From the NCBI GenBank assembly GCA_963921195.1, contig OY992537.1, positions 15,711,125-15,775,124 of the forward strand: a stretch of 64,000 nt of DNA. Direction: 5' to 3'. Below, in pieces: positions 44,281 to 55,568 of this stretch; position 1 is the stretch's first letter; each line of letters begins with the position of its first letter. The translations under genes were made by a program, and so were the position numbers. The notes beneath the pieces are model-generated. The model did not search any database. It saw nothing but the letters and a program-made list of their open reading frames with translations, and was not told the origin of the DNA. Source of the DNA: Pegoplata infirma. Its lineage: Eukaryota > Arthropoda > Insecta > Diptera > Anthomyiidae.

Positions 44281-45381
44281 ACAAGTAAAAAAGTTAAATT
44301 CGGCCTTGCCGAATGTAGTGATACCCTCCACAATTTTAAAAAGATTACTGCAAAAACCTTTTTTTAAAAGGAAAATACTTTTGAAGAGAAAAAAAAATTT
44401 CCGCCAAAAAAAAATTTGTTAAAAAAAATCCGCGATTTTTTTTATTTTTTTTGTCAAAAAATATGTTCGTACTTGTTTAAATACCATTTGGTGTTCACTT
44501 ATGTTCACATATGACAACCAGCAGCCGAATTAAAGCATTTTGTATTTTTAGGTTATGTTGAATGTACTAAAAATTTTGAGGTGTCCTTACATTTTCGTTC
44601 ATAACTTTTGAACCGCTGAACCGATATCGCTCAAATGCAATACCAAACTTCTCGGGAGAACTTCCAAGTTTTTAAGTTTCAGTCATCACCGTGTAATACT
44701 TTGGCCGTGATCACCATTTCCACAGACAGACAGACGGACATCGCTAGATTGTCTTAAAATCGATCGGGAATCATCGCAGACTGATATTTCGATGAGTTAC
44801 AACCCCTATTTCACTTACAAGGGAAGTCTCCCTGGTGTCACCCTCCGATCTTCATGAAATTTGGATATGTTGTTAAGAACGAAAATTAATTCGACACGTA
44901 TTTTTTTTAGCGGCCCAAACTCATTTTTAGGGGGGGGGGGGGGTCGATTTGTATGGGGGGAAATTGACCTTTTTCAGTTTTTTACGATTTACGCCTATTT
45001 AAACAAAATTAATATAGGCATGTGTGGTATCAGATTAAAGGTATTTAAAATACCTATCTTGTGGTGCTAACATCGGGCCAAGGAAGTTAATATATTTCGA
45101 CTTATTAACAAAAATTTCCTAAAATTTTTGGTATTATACTTAAAAAGACCATTCATTTGGTATGTAACATGACTAGTTTCTTTGCATAATATAGGAGATA
45201 AACAAAAAAAAACTGAAAAATGGCCTTGTCTTCCCCCTCCTTTTTACCCCCTAAATATGAATTTGGGCCGCTAAAAAAAAATACGTGTCCCTTTATTTTT
45301 TCTGATCTACAAAATAAAACCAATTCCATAAAGATCCGCGGGTGACACTAGGGAGACTTCCCTTGTTAGTGGAGGGTATAA
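44281..45381 (+). repeat. Dispersed GTATAAAA repeat interrupted by foldback copy 2
   Basis: Start ACAAGTAAAAAAGTTAAATT and CTTGCCGAAT, then ATACCCTCCAC; middle CAGACAGACAGACGGACATC and GTCTTAAAATCGATCGGGAA; end TTAGTGGAGGGTATAAAA at about 45366-45381. The foldback element at 44818-45365 sits in the hairpin near the 3' end (CACTTA..TAGTG). Confidence 0.75.
44818..45365. mobile_element. Foldback element, copy 2, TTA duplication
   Basis: The ends CAAGGGAAGTCTCCCTGGTG and, reversed, CAAGGGAAGTCTCCCTAGTG differ by one base in 20, and looser pairing extends to about 190 bases per arm (ACACGTATTTTTTTTAGCGG matches on both sides). TTA flanks both ends (44815-44817; 45366-45368). It includes a run of 14 G at 44930-44943. 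No ORF. The partner is at 35049-35605. Confidence 0.85.
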
Positions 45382-45389
45382 AAATGTAA

Positions 45390-45640
45390 AATTTGTCAGA
45401 TTTTCTTATTCTCAAAACCTGCGAGTTTTATTTATATTTTCTGCACTGAACAGATGAAAACATTCAATTGAAGTTATTTGAAGTTAACTAAATTTTCTGC
45501 AAAATAACGACAACAGTTTATGGCAGTTGTTTTTTTACAGTTGTTTTTACTTAAATACTAATTGACCCCAATTTTGTCAGTTTAACCAATTTTGTGTTGA
45601 GAAAAGCATCAGTGTTTTCCCATCAAAAAGAGTTTTCAGA
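45390..45640. repeat. Segment shared with hAT-like copy 2
   Basis: TTATTCTCAAAACCTG, TTATATTTTCTGCAC, AACTAAATTTTCTGCAAAAT and CAGTTGTTTTT motifs match 38560-38830 in the same orientation. It is probably a piece of another non-autonomous element; termini were not determined. Confidence 0.6.
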
Positions 45641-46106
45641 GGTTATTTCTTCCCATTTTGACAGTTTTCCTTGTTTTTGACAAACATTTTTTTATCGAAA
45701 TTTATTTTTTTTTTGTAATTTTACAAATTTTTTTGTAATTTTACAAATTTTAATGTTTTTTTACAAAAAAAATCTAGTAAATTACGAGAATTCCTTGTAA
45801 GTTTATTGCGTCAAAAAAGTTGTAAATTTACAATTTTATTGGTTAAAAAATTGCAAAATTACAAAAAAAACTTTTTATTTGGGGACAATTCTCCTATAGA
45901 AAAATGGTCAGATTTAGACATTTTCGGTAGGACTTGGAAATTTGTAAAATTACAAAAAAAAGTTTGTAAAGTTACAAAAAAAAAAAACATTTAAATTTCG
46001 ATTGAAATTTTTTTTGTTAAAAAACAAAGAAAACTGTCAAATATTGGTAAAAGGAGATTATGAGACTTTCTCAAGTAATTTGGCAAGGTTTTTTTTTTGT
46101 GTGTAC
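45641..46106 (-). repeat. TTGTAATTTTAC-type MITE, copy A
   Basis: Built of repeated TTGTAATTTTACAAA and TTTGTAAAATTACAA words. Its right end reversed reads ACACACAAAAAAAAAACCTT, then AAATTACTTGAGAAAGTCTC, parallel to the starts of the copies at 58622 and 63922. The arms can fold on each other. No ORF. Confidence 0.6.
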
Positions 46107-46217
46107 AATTATTTTGAAATCGATAGAACGGTGTTTGCGATATCGGCAATTTTTTAAAAATGGTGGGAAATATTAATGATTACTCAAATTGTTTTTCTCA
46201 ATATTATTTTCTGTTTG

Positions 46218-47021
46218 GTAAAGCTAATTCGGTCGGGTACGCTAAATTCAATGGTGATAGCCGTTTTTCGAAGTTAGCGCTCGTATTCGCGATATTCGCG
46301 ATTTAAAATTGTAAAGCCTAGGTACTACAAAAAATTATTTTTTATGCTTTTGGGATAGTTTTTAAATATAAATTTACAAAATCCATTGTTTTTTTTTCGA
46401 AAACAAATTTTTACGCAAAAAAAAAAATACGCGAAAATTTTTTTTTTTTAAAAGTTTCGTGTCTGTATCGTATTCTACTCATTTTCATAAATTAATAGCA
46501 AAAAAAAAAAAAAAAATCGCGAAAAAAAATTCCGCGAATAAATTTTTTTTTTTTGTTTATTCAATAGAGTTTAGATGATAAAAATTCAGCAATTGTCTAA
46601 ATAATATGAAAAAAATTGTTTTTTTTACTTAAAAATAAAAAAAATAATCGCGAATATCGCTAATACATACGCTTACTTTAAAAAAACTGATATTTCAATG
46701 GGATTTAGTGTACACGAACTAGCTTTACCAGATGGCTCTCGTAAATTCAAATTACACTAAAAATATTTGTATTGAACCAATTTTTTCACAAAAATAAAGA
46801 TTTTCGCGAACAAAAAATTTTTTCGCGAAAAAATTCACGGTATTATGGTTTGTTATGTTAGTTTAACAGACTTAAAAGGTTTTAAATTTATAAACTATCG
46901 CAAAAGTTTAAAAATATAGCTTTTATTGTACTAAGCATCAAAATTTTAAATCGCGAATACGAGCGCTAACTTCGAAAGACGGCTAGCACCATTAAATTCA
47001 GCGTACCCGAATTAACTTTAC
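46218..47021. mobile_element. TCGCGA-rich foldback element
   Basis: The left arm begins GTAAAGCTAATTCGG and contains CGAAGTTAGCGCTCGTATTC; the right arm, reversed, begins GTAAAGTTAATTCGG and contains CGAAGTTAGCGCTCGTATTC. Arms pair over about 95 bases with some mismatches. The interior is filled with TTCGCGA/TCGCGAA words and A/T runs. No ORF and no clear target duplication. It ends exactly where the element at 47022 begins. Confidence 0.8.
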
Positions 47022-48318
47022 ACACAAAAAATTATTGGCTAAAAATGTTCAATTAAATCTATTGACCAACAAAATTTAAATGAGTCAATCAATGTTTTGA
47101 ATGACAGTTTTTTGTTATTTTCTTTAACTGTCGAATTACAAATTTTCAACATGCCATATTATTTTAGCTTGAATTTATTTGAATAGATTAATTCAAAAAT
47201 ATACAAAATAATCGGGTTTTACTGTGTTTATTGTTTGCAACATACTACACTGATAGAAAAACGCTTCATATCACTAATGAATGGAATTCATTAACGTTGT
47301 TTTATTACAACAATGAAATATTTCATATGCCGAATGAAATTTCATACATATTGTGCAAGATTTTCATTAATTTTGATTCATTAGACTTCGTAGTTTCATT
47401 AAAAAATGTCATTAAGTTCTGTTTACAAAATTTGCTGTTTTTTGACACCTGTCGTGTCGCGTTTGTTTAGTCTGTTAGTTTACGCGCGCAAAAAACAACT
47501 GATCAGAGCGTGATTTTTTTTAGAATTTTTATACGAAATTAAAAATGAAATGTTGTTGATTAATTATAAGTATTTATTAAACTCGCGTTGTTTTTAATAA
47601 TTTTTCATGGTTTTACTTACGTATTAAAAGTAAATGTTATAGTAAAATTTTGTGCGAGAAAACTAAGTGAAACCCATTTTTTATTATTTTTAGTTCTATA
47701 AAAAGATCTTTACAAGTTTATACATATACTTCATTTTAAAAATAAAAGTAACATTTATTCAAAGAAAGTATTTTATTTCAAAAATAAAAAGTAGGATTTA
47801 TTCAATGAAAGTATTTCATAAGAATTAAATACTTTTTCATTAAAGTAATGAAAAATTTTCATAAAATACAATTTATATTTGGTATGAACAATTTTCATTA
47901 ATTTAATGAAACTTGTTCTTGCAATTATATTTTATGATATCTATTTCATTAATTCAATGAAACCCTGCATAGGTTCCTTTTTAACATCATTTTTCTTAAC
48001 ATTAATGTAGATTTTCATTATTGTCATGTACAAATTTCTATCAGTGTAGAAAGAAAAAAAGATGATTTTTTTGATAATTTTGTTATAAGCTTATAATTCA
48101 TTTGTTATATCAATCATTATTTTAATTGACTTTAAATAAAAAATTGATCAAATTTTTGATCAAAATCAAAAAAATGTTTGATTGAAAAAAATTTCAATCA
48201 ATCACCTACAATTTGATGATTGGTATAAAAATTTTCTTGATTGGAGGAATTTCAATCAAAAAATTGATTGAATCCGCGTTTTTGTTGATTGAAATTTGTT
48301 TGAAATTTTTTCTGTGTA
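47022..48318. mobile_element. ACACA(A)n-ATTATTGGCT element, with nested MITE
   Basis: It begins ACACAAAAAATTATTGGCTA and ends, reversed, ACACAGAAAAAATTTC. Uninterrupted relatives lie at 57108-57562 and, in part, 56715-57105 (shared AAATCTATTGATCAACAAAA, ACTGTCGAATTACAAATTTT, TACAAAATAATCGGGTTTTA). A 799-bp MITE at 47248-48046 splits it. No ORF. Confidence 0.75.
47248..48046. mobile_element. 799-bp MITE, CACTGATAGAAA ends, TA duplication
   Basis: The ends CACTGATAGAAA/TTTCTATCAGTG are perfect 12-bp inverted repeats with TA on each side (47246-47247; 48047-48048). The interior is rich in TTCATTA/TAATGAA. Removing it gives CAACATAC-TA-GAAAGAAAAAAAG, parallel to CAACATATTGGAAAGCAAAA at about 57318-57337 in the uninterrupted relative, so insertion is shown by an empty site. 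Confidence 0.88.
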
Positions 48319-48531
48319 CCAGTAGGGTGCCCAGCTAGTTAAAAAAAAGTGTCAAGTTCGAGTATAATTATGACGCATCTCAAATTATATTCCTAAAATT
48401 TTTTTAACGCAAACATTTACCAGATTTTATTTTAAAGTGTACAAGTTAATAAAGATTTTCATGCACATTTATTTGATTATCACCGCGAACAGGAAATTAA
48501 AGTAATATTAAAATACATATTAGCGTTAAAA

Positions 48532-50100
48532 CCCAGCAAAAAATAAACGAAGTGGTTCCAAAAGAATTAGTAGTTTCACTACATGCAACGTAGCGATAGG
48601 TGCCGAACTTCATATTCCGTAGGAAGTACTTTTAAAATCACTTCCAAAAATGCTAAAAAATAACAATAAAAACATCTTTCACCAGTTCTTTGCTTAATGA
48701 TTTTAAAGTACCTTTTTCATATGTTCTTAGGAATCAAATCACCACACCATATGAACTTCTTTTTCAACTGAAACAATTAAAATGAGGGTGATACACGAAG
48801 TATGCAATTTTTTCTACGTCCAGCTTCAAATAGATTTAGGTTTTGCAAAAATGGTGTCAAAATTTGGTAGTGGTATTTCATTTCTCTTTATTTAGAGCTT
48901 AAAAAATCAAAAAGACGAAAATCGATTATTGATAAATTTTTCAAATTTCAATTCTTATATCAAAAAAAGTTGGTCCTAAATTAAATAAATACATTTACGA
49001 ACTAAAGCGGATGTTGCTGCATCACATTATTAAAGATTGTTTAGACTTTTTAGAAAATTGAGGTATCAATTCAATTCAATTCGCCGTGAATTTTTATAGT
49101 TTTGTGATCTCTATAATTACTCCTTTTTTAATTCGAAGTATATACGTTAGATTATCAATGAAATTAATATTTCTATCACGTAAGGTTTTAAAGATATTGG
49201 CGTTTTGATATTGAAATATTTGGGTCTCCTCTGTAACGTATTCTTAAGTTGCTCAAACACAATAGAACTCGATTTAGTAAAAATAAGGCATCTTTATTCC
49301 AAATCTGACATCCAAATTTTTCTATCGCGTACTGTTTTTGAAATATTGGCGTTTGAAAAACTCAAACTCTACTGTTACGCATTTATATTCTTTATAAATC
49401 ACACTTAAATTTTCAAACGCGAATATCTCAAAAACAGAACATGCTTGAAAATTGTGGATTGCAGTTTTAGAATCAGGAGGTCCATTTTATATGAAATCAA
49501 GTCCTATTTCGTGGAAGCAACGTAAGAATACGTAACAGTGGACCCCTAAAAGTGCTTATTTTACTTGTAAACAGCGAATGTCTCAAAAACGGTACGTGCT
49601 AGAAAAATTTGGATGGTAGATTGGAAGCAGGAGACCAAAATCTATAAGGACCAGTTAGAAATTTCACTGGAAGGTTTTTGCTGTCGAACAGTGTTTTTAG
49701 TGTAAATATTATAAAAAATACTCTTTCAATCAATCTTACAAAAAAAGTGAAAAAAGAACTTTTAATTTAGAAGTTCTAAATCACCAAATAAAAATGACAT
49801 AATCACACCCAAAATGCCAAGAAATATGTACTTCCAAAGAAGCGATGAAAAAAGTGCTTCCAAAAGGTCAAGTAATATTAACATCCGGATCACTACTTCA
49901 GAAGTTGTTATAAAAACACTAGTGATATATGTTATACTTAAGTGTCAATCTTTCGCCACTGAAAAGTGGCGATAAAAAGAACATACTTTATGTGTCACGC
50001 CCATATTAAATTCATCAATGTTTCAGTTGAAGAAGAAGTACATCTGGTTCATAAGTTGTGGTGAATTTTGTAGTGAATGGTAAGCTCTTTTTTTGCTGGG
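48532..50100. mobile_element. CCCAGC-ended element, copy 1
   Basis: It starts CCCAGCAAAAAATAAACGAA and ends, reversed, CCCAGCAAAAAAAGAGCTTA. Further inner parts are repeated in inverted form (for example GACATCCAAATTTTTCTATC near 49308 and the complement of GTGCTAGAAAAATTTGGATG near 49610). 1569 bp, no ORF longer than about 67 residues. Parts recur at 16980-17350. Target duplication uncertain. Confidence 0.7.
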
Positions 50101-51032
50101 AATAAAGAAAAACATTTTAAGTTTTTGTCTTAATTCCACCATAAACAACCAACATTAAGATAAAAAAAAATTTCTTTATAAAAAAATACAGAAAAAAGGT
50201 ATCAAATGAAGTTGTCAAACATAAATAATAAAAAAAAAACTATTTTCTATAATTTACAATGTTAATTATTTGCATAACATTATTGATTGAACCAATTTAA
50301 AGTCTATACTGCCGCCGCTACTCCGTCCCCAGTCTACGGATGTTGGCCGTCGGCTCTTAATATTATTATGATTATTGTGATTATTATGATTACCAGCAGT
50401 CAACCCAGTCGTTAACGTGATACAGGTGTCGCTACTAGAATTTCATTTTCAACACAATAAATATGGCGCGGTAAAAAAAAAAATTTTAATTTAATTTTTA
50501 GTTTGTGTTTCTTTTATTATAATTTTTATTTCAATATTTTTTTTTTTATTTTGCTTTTCTGATTTGTTTTAGTTGCAGTAAATTAGCCGTCGACTCAAAA
50601 CAAAACCTGAAATTGAAATTTAAATGAGATGAACAAATTTATGAATCCAAATAGTTGTTTTGTAAGAAAATTAAAATGAGACTGAATGAAAAAAAAAAAG
50701 AATTCTAGTAGATAAAACTTGTTTTGGCGGTTAATTACAAACATTTTTTTTAAGTAAAGTGTTAAATTCTTACAATCATCAAAATATGTTAACTAACAAT
50801 AAGACGTTTTGGATTTTTTTGTTGAAAAAGAAAAATACATAAATTATGTTTGAATTTAATGGGTTAATCGAGTAAATTTTTATTCGGAGTTGCATCTCAC
50901 GTTTTTTTTTAAACAAGCGTTATCAAATACATGTGTGACGTGAAATTTTTTTTTATGTGCTATCGATTAAAGTTTTCAGAACCCGTTCTGAAATTTTTCG
51001 TTTTTTAAAAAAGTAAATTTATCAAAAATCCG
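50101..51032. other. No recognisable gene
   Basis: AT-rich, with long A and T runs (about 50475-50485 and 50538-50550). Nothing could be assigned. Confidence 0.4.
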
Positions 51033-51116
51033 GCCACATTTTCACTGTGTCAACATAGCGTATGAGTATTAAATATTTAATACTCATACGCTATGTTGAC
51101 ACAGTAAAAATGTGGC
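51033..51116. repeat. 84-bp near-perfect palindrome without spacer
   Basis: 42-base arms meet at 51074/51075 with a single mismatch (51043 against 51106). The centre is GTATTAAATATTTAATAC; the outer part includes CTGTGTCAACATAGCGTATG and its complement. Such arms would form a strong cruciform. The C/A mismatch suggests the arms have begun to diverge. It may be the fused ends of a foldback element. Confidence 0.92.
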
Positions 51117-51229
51117 GCGATGCTGTCACAATAAAATACAAAAGAATTAAAGAATTTTTATGAAAACCAAGATTCAAATGAGATTTTCCCGAAAAGTAAG
51201 AAAAATGCCCTCCTGGATTTTTTTGCGTG

Positions 51230-52877
51230 CACTGAAAAAAAATTAACCAAAAAATGAGAATGTTAACTAAATTCGAGGAAAACTAAGAATGATTTAGCTC
51301 CATTGCCATATTTTCCTTCCTTTTTTTAAGTTCATATTTTTCTTCAAAATAAGGAATGAAATAATTTTTAATACTATGCCAATTTGAACTAAAAAATGGA
51401 AACAATTTTAATTCAATTTAGTTCATAAACATTTGAGGACCCGATTGGGTGAAGACCCCATTGGATTCGGACCCGATAGTTTCAGACCCCTGATGAGCCC
51501 ACACCCAGTTGGGATTTTCAAAAATCGTCTTAGTATTTGGTCTAAAATTTTGTTGGTTTCGCTCTACCTTGCTTAGTTTTTGAGATACGAATTTAGGGGA
51601 GCACTATGATCTTGCGAATTTGAAAAACTCGATAGCTTTAAAACTACACTCTAAGGAAAAGCTTCATTATAATAATGAAAGCTGTCATAAATATAATGAA
51701 AATCTTCATTAAAGTTCGTGCAATGTAACAGTTTCATAAATACAATGAAACAGTTTCATAATTGTTCATAGGGGCAATATTAATGAAATTTTTCATAATA
51801 TTAATGACATTTTTCATAATATTTATGAAAGGCTTCATAAATATATTGAATAAAATTTTATAAATTTTTATGAAATAAATATAATGAAATGTTTCATGAT
51901 AAAACATTTCATAGATTTATTTATAGAATTTTATTTAATTTTTTTTATTTTATTTTATAGAATTTTTTTGTTACAAACCACTTCTTTGGTACTATAAAAT
52001 AGTTCCATAATTTTAACAAAATGAAATGTTTCATATTATTTATGAAACATTTCATTACATTGGACGAACTTTAATGACAAGTTTCATTATATTTATGAAA
52101 AGGTTTCATATTATTTTTTGAAATGTTTCATTAAAAAAGCAAATGCCTCATTTTTTAGAAAAAAATTTATGATATTTACATCGGAAGAACTAAAATAAGG
52201 AGCTATAAATGTTTTGCCCTTATTTCTTAATAATATTATAAAAAATCATATGACACGTTTATGAATTTTTTTTATGAAATCATGAAATTTTATGAAATGC
52301 ATTTCATAGACTTTTTTCATAAAACTTCATTATATTTATAAAGGTTTCATAAATATAATGAATTGTTATGACAAAAATATTTAGGAAACTATGTCATAAA
52401 TATTATGAAGCATTTTTCACTGACAATGAGTGTACTACTCGGAAAGCTTTTTGGTATTTGGCGGTCTACGTGTTAAGAGCTACAAAAATGCTTTTGAATT
52501 TTTTGTTGTGTTAGCAATATTTACCGTGATATGAGCATTTTAAAATTTTCGGGAAAGCCAACTTTTTTAAATACAAAGTTAGGACCCATTGGGTTCCACA
52601 CATGTAAAGAGGACAGGCGATTCTATGGTGATCCAAAGAACCAAAAATTTCCTCCATTTTGCTCTATCCAGCTTAGTTGTCGAGATATCGCCATTTTATA
52701 TTTTTTGAAAAAAAATCCCCCAGCTTCCTCAAATCTAAAAAAATTAACTAATTGGTAGAAAATTGCAGTTAAGAAAATTTCACAACTTTTAGTTAAATTT
52801 AACTAAATTGTGGAAATATTTAAAAACTTTTTTGAAGAAATATTTTCCAAAATTTAAGTAAAGTCCTTTTTTGAGTG
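51230..52877. mobile_element. CACTG/CACTC element with nested TCATTA MITE
   Basis: It begins CACTGAAAAAAAATTAACCA and ends, reversed, CACTCAAAAAAGGACTTTAC. An inverted, uninterrupted relative is at about 59690-60520 and a partial one at 29850-31180. The interior holds GACCCGATTGGGT-like and TTTTGCTCTATC segments without ORFs. The MITE at 51647-52432 splits it. Flanking dinucleotides are TG, not a clear TA. Confidence 0.7.
51647..52432. mobile_element. 786-bp MITE, CACTC ends, TA duplication
   Basis: It starts CACTCTAAGGAAAAGCTTCA and ends, reversed, CACTCATTGTCAGTGAAAAA, with TA on each side (51645-51646; 52433-52434). It is packed with TTCATAAATATAATGAA-like words in both orientations. The empty site AAAACTATTACTCGGAGAGC is read in the inverted relative at about 60095-60118, against AAAACTA[element]TACTACTCGGAAAGC here. 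Confidence 0.88.
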
Positions 52878-54065
52878 TGGATAGACAAACATCTAAACTT
52901 TAAAAAAATGCGGCAGGATTTTTGATAAATTAATTTTTTCAAAAAATAAAAAATTTCAGAACAGGTTCTCAAAATTTCCCAAAATAAAAATTTTTATTCG
53001 AAAGCCGATAAAAAAAATATACAAAAGTGTAAGTTTTTGAGATTGGGGTGAATTTCGTTATAATTTGATTCGACACAAATTTGTCATTTTTTCCAATATT
53101 AAACCACGCCTTCTTTGCCCAGTTTTTTTTTGGGCGTTGGTCACGTGATTTGCATGATTCACGCGTGAATCACGCGTGAGTGATTTTCATGTCAATCACG
53201 TGATTGTGAGTGAGTGGGAGTTAAAAAAAATCTGCTTGAGTGAAATTTTTTCGTGAGTGATTATTTTTTATACATTCAGACAAAACTTAGTTTTTTTTGG
53301 GTTTCATAAGTTATTTTTGTGTAAGAAATGGGTGGCCGATCACAAAAAAATGGGTGCTAGCTGGGGCTATTCGTGGTGCTCGTGAGAAATAACATTAACT
53401 GCCTGGATTAATAGAATGAAGGTTGAAAGAGGAATTGAAAAAAGGCTTTTTGTTTTCTTTAAAAAAACACTTTTATATTGTTTTAAACAAAACAAATTTA
53501 TGAAATTTACGTTCTTAAAATGTTAATCATTCAATATAATTAAAAAAAAATATTAAAAGTGCAAATAAAATACAAATTTCATGACTTTAAAAGACCAAAA
53601 ATTTTACTTGATCCCAGACAGATTTCGCGTGAGAGAGAAAAAAGAGAGTTGAACCAATTACAACCTCTTTACTTTATTCCTCTATGGTGCTAGATTGCTC
53701 TATACCCTGCACTACACCCTGCAACTACAGCATTAAGGTTTGCTCAATTTGTCATTTCGCGTGTAATGCATCGAAATATGGGTCGAGGAACCAATTAAGT
53801 AGTTATATTATTGAACAGTGTTGAATTCTTAAACATTCTGCAAATGTCCGTCCTTCCGTTTGTGGAGTGCACGATGTGGAATTATCAGTTGCTAAAATAT
53901 GTTTCCTATAAAAAATTTTGATTCCCTTTTTTGAAAAATAAAATCTTAAATTTTATAGCATTTTTCGATAGAAATATTTGAGAATATAAAAATTTTACGG
54001 TTTTAATACCTTCTAATATTTTCTAAAGCAATTTCTTCATTTCATATTGAACATATTCATATTGA
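52878..54065. other. No gene; CACGTGA-rich block and repeat scraps
   Basis: 53140-53275 is dense in CACGTGA, CACGCGTGA and GTGAGTG words, like 30093-30945 and 43886-44187. About 53690-53790 (CTCTATACCCTGCACTACAC, CATTTCGCGTGTAATGCATC) is part of a GTATAAAA-type repeat. The rest is unassigned. Confidence 0.45.
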
Positions 54066-54766
54066 ACAAGTAAGAGTGTTAAATTCGGCTGTGCCGGATC
54101 TTGTATACCCTCCAACATGCAAAAAAAAAAAAAATGCAGGGGCGTTCTATTTTTTTTGGGGGGAGGGGGGGGTCAGGGGGTTGCTTGTAGTAATTGAGGG
54201 GGGGGCAAATTTTCCATCGAATTTGTGTTTAAAAATTCATTCTTATGCTTTTTGCACTAAAGAAATACAAGATTATCATTATTTTAAAAAAATGTTTTAT
54301 TCCACGCCCATAAAAGGGGGGCGGGCAGAAAAAACGACATTTTATAATTCTCTGGGTCCAAATGCAGGACTTTGAACTTTTTGTGGCATAAAAATGTTGC
54401 ATTTGTTAAACAAAAACACAAAAAATCATGTAAAAATATCGTATTTTTCAGAGGTTGGTTTAGTTCTTCAAGGGGGAACTTTTTTCCCCCTGGTCCGATT
54501 TTGCTCATTTCCGAACTTAACCTGCCTATGAACATAAGACATATTCGTGACAAATGTCGGGAGTCTTGCTCTTTTATTTTGGACTGCATCGTGTTAACTA
54601 CAGACGGACAGACGGACGGACGGACATCGCTAGAATGTCTTAGAATCGATCACTGATCATAAATATATACATATACTTTATGGGGTCCTAGACCGATATT
54701 TTGATGCGTTACACACGGAATGACAAAGTGAGTATACCCCCATACTGTAGTTGGAGGGTATAAAAA
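54066..54766 (+). repeat. Dispersed GTATAAAA repeat, full-length copy
   Basis: Start AACAAGTAAGAGTGTTAAAT and CGGCTGTGCCGGA, then ATACCCTCCAAC; middle GACGGACGGACGGACATCGC and TCTTAGAATCGATC; end ATGGGGTCCTAGACCGATAT and TTGGAGGGTATAAAA. It includes G-rich tracts near 54158-54180. Short open frames inside (up to about 100 residues on each strand) have no domain pattern and are not considered genes. Confidence 0.75.
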
Positions 54767-55484
54767 CTTTAGATTCTTAGACATATTTCTAAAGAAAAAA
54801 TCGAAGACCTTATTTCATAAGAAAAATTTACAAATTTAGAGACACATTTCCTTTAGAAAAATTCTCAGAATCGTTCTACAGAAAATTTATCAGATTTTGT
54901 ATGATATATTGAAGAATGATAAAAGTTACAAAAAAGTCCAAAATTCTTCTACTAATTGAACCACCTTCTTAAGTACTTTACCAACGTTGGCAAAATCATA
55001 TGAAATATTTGTATTCCTCTTTCGTGAGACCTTGCGTTTTTTTTTTAATTAAAATTCTTAAATGTCTAAATAAAAAAATACAAGATGCACTTTAAAATCA
55101 AAATTAAGTGATAAAACAAATCTAGTGCACAGTTGCCAACCGTCCACCTACTCGCAAAAATAAGTAAACATTATTATTATTATTAAGCGATAGGAAATAA
55201 ATAAGACTAACACTCGGCATGAGCATCTTCATAAACTATGGCATTTTTCCAATTAATTTCATAAAATCATTGGGAATCCAAATTAAAAATAAATGCAAGC
55301 GCATATAATAAACAAGATCATGGACGACTGAAATTGACACTACATAATCGTAAAATTGACTGATGTAAAAATTTCAATTGAAATTAAGAAAATCTTAATT
55401 GAAATTCAGAAAGAAGCAATAGAGTTTTACATTGCAAAAAAAATTTATTGTAGGCAAATTCTCAATTAAACCATTGCTGTATTT
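54767..55484. other. No recognisable gene
   Basis: AT-rich unassigned sequence with a (TTA)n patch near 55170-55184. Confidence 0.4.
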
Positions 55485-55568
55485 ACAAACAATTTAATTG
55501 TATTGACAAAGAAAATAATTGATATTTTATTCAACAAAACTATTTGTCAATACAATTAAATTGTTTGT
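55485..55568. repeat. Perfect 26-bp inverted repeat, 32-base loop
   Basis: 55485-55510 (ACAAACAATTTAATTGTATT...) is exactly complementary to 55543-55568. Around it, TTGCAAAAAAAATTTATTG (about 55433) and TTTTACAAAAAAAAAATTGC (about 55592) suggest a small foldback element. Confidence 0.85.

Noticed and set aside
44930..44943. Run of 14 G as a functional quadruplex
   Set aside because: It lies in one arm of a foldback element; its partner arm has only a short C/G tract, which suggests slippage, not function.
53140..53275. CACGTG-rich block as an enhancer
   Set aside because: The same words occur in element-like blocks at 30093 and 43886, so a transposon origin is simpler; no promoter or gene is near.
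54076..54656. Open frames of 94-101 residues on both strands in the dispersed repeat
   Set aside because: They overlap each other, have A/G-run composition and no domain pattern, and sit inside a multicopy non-coding repeat.
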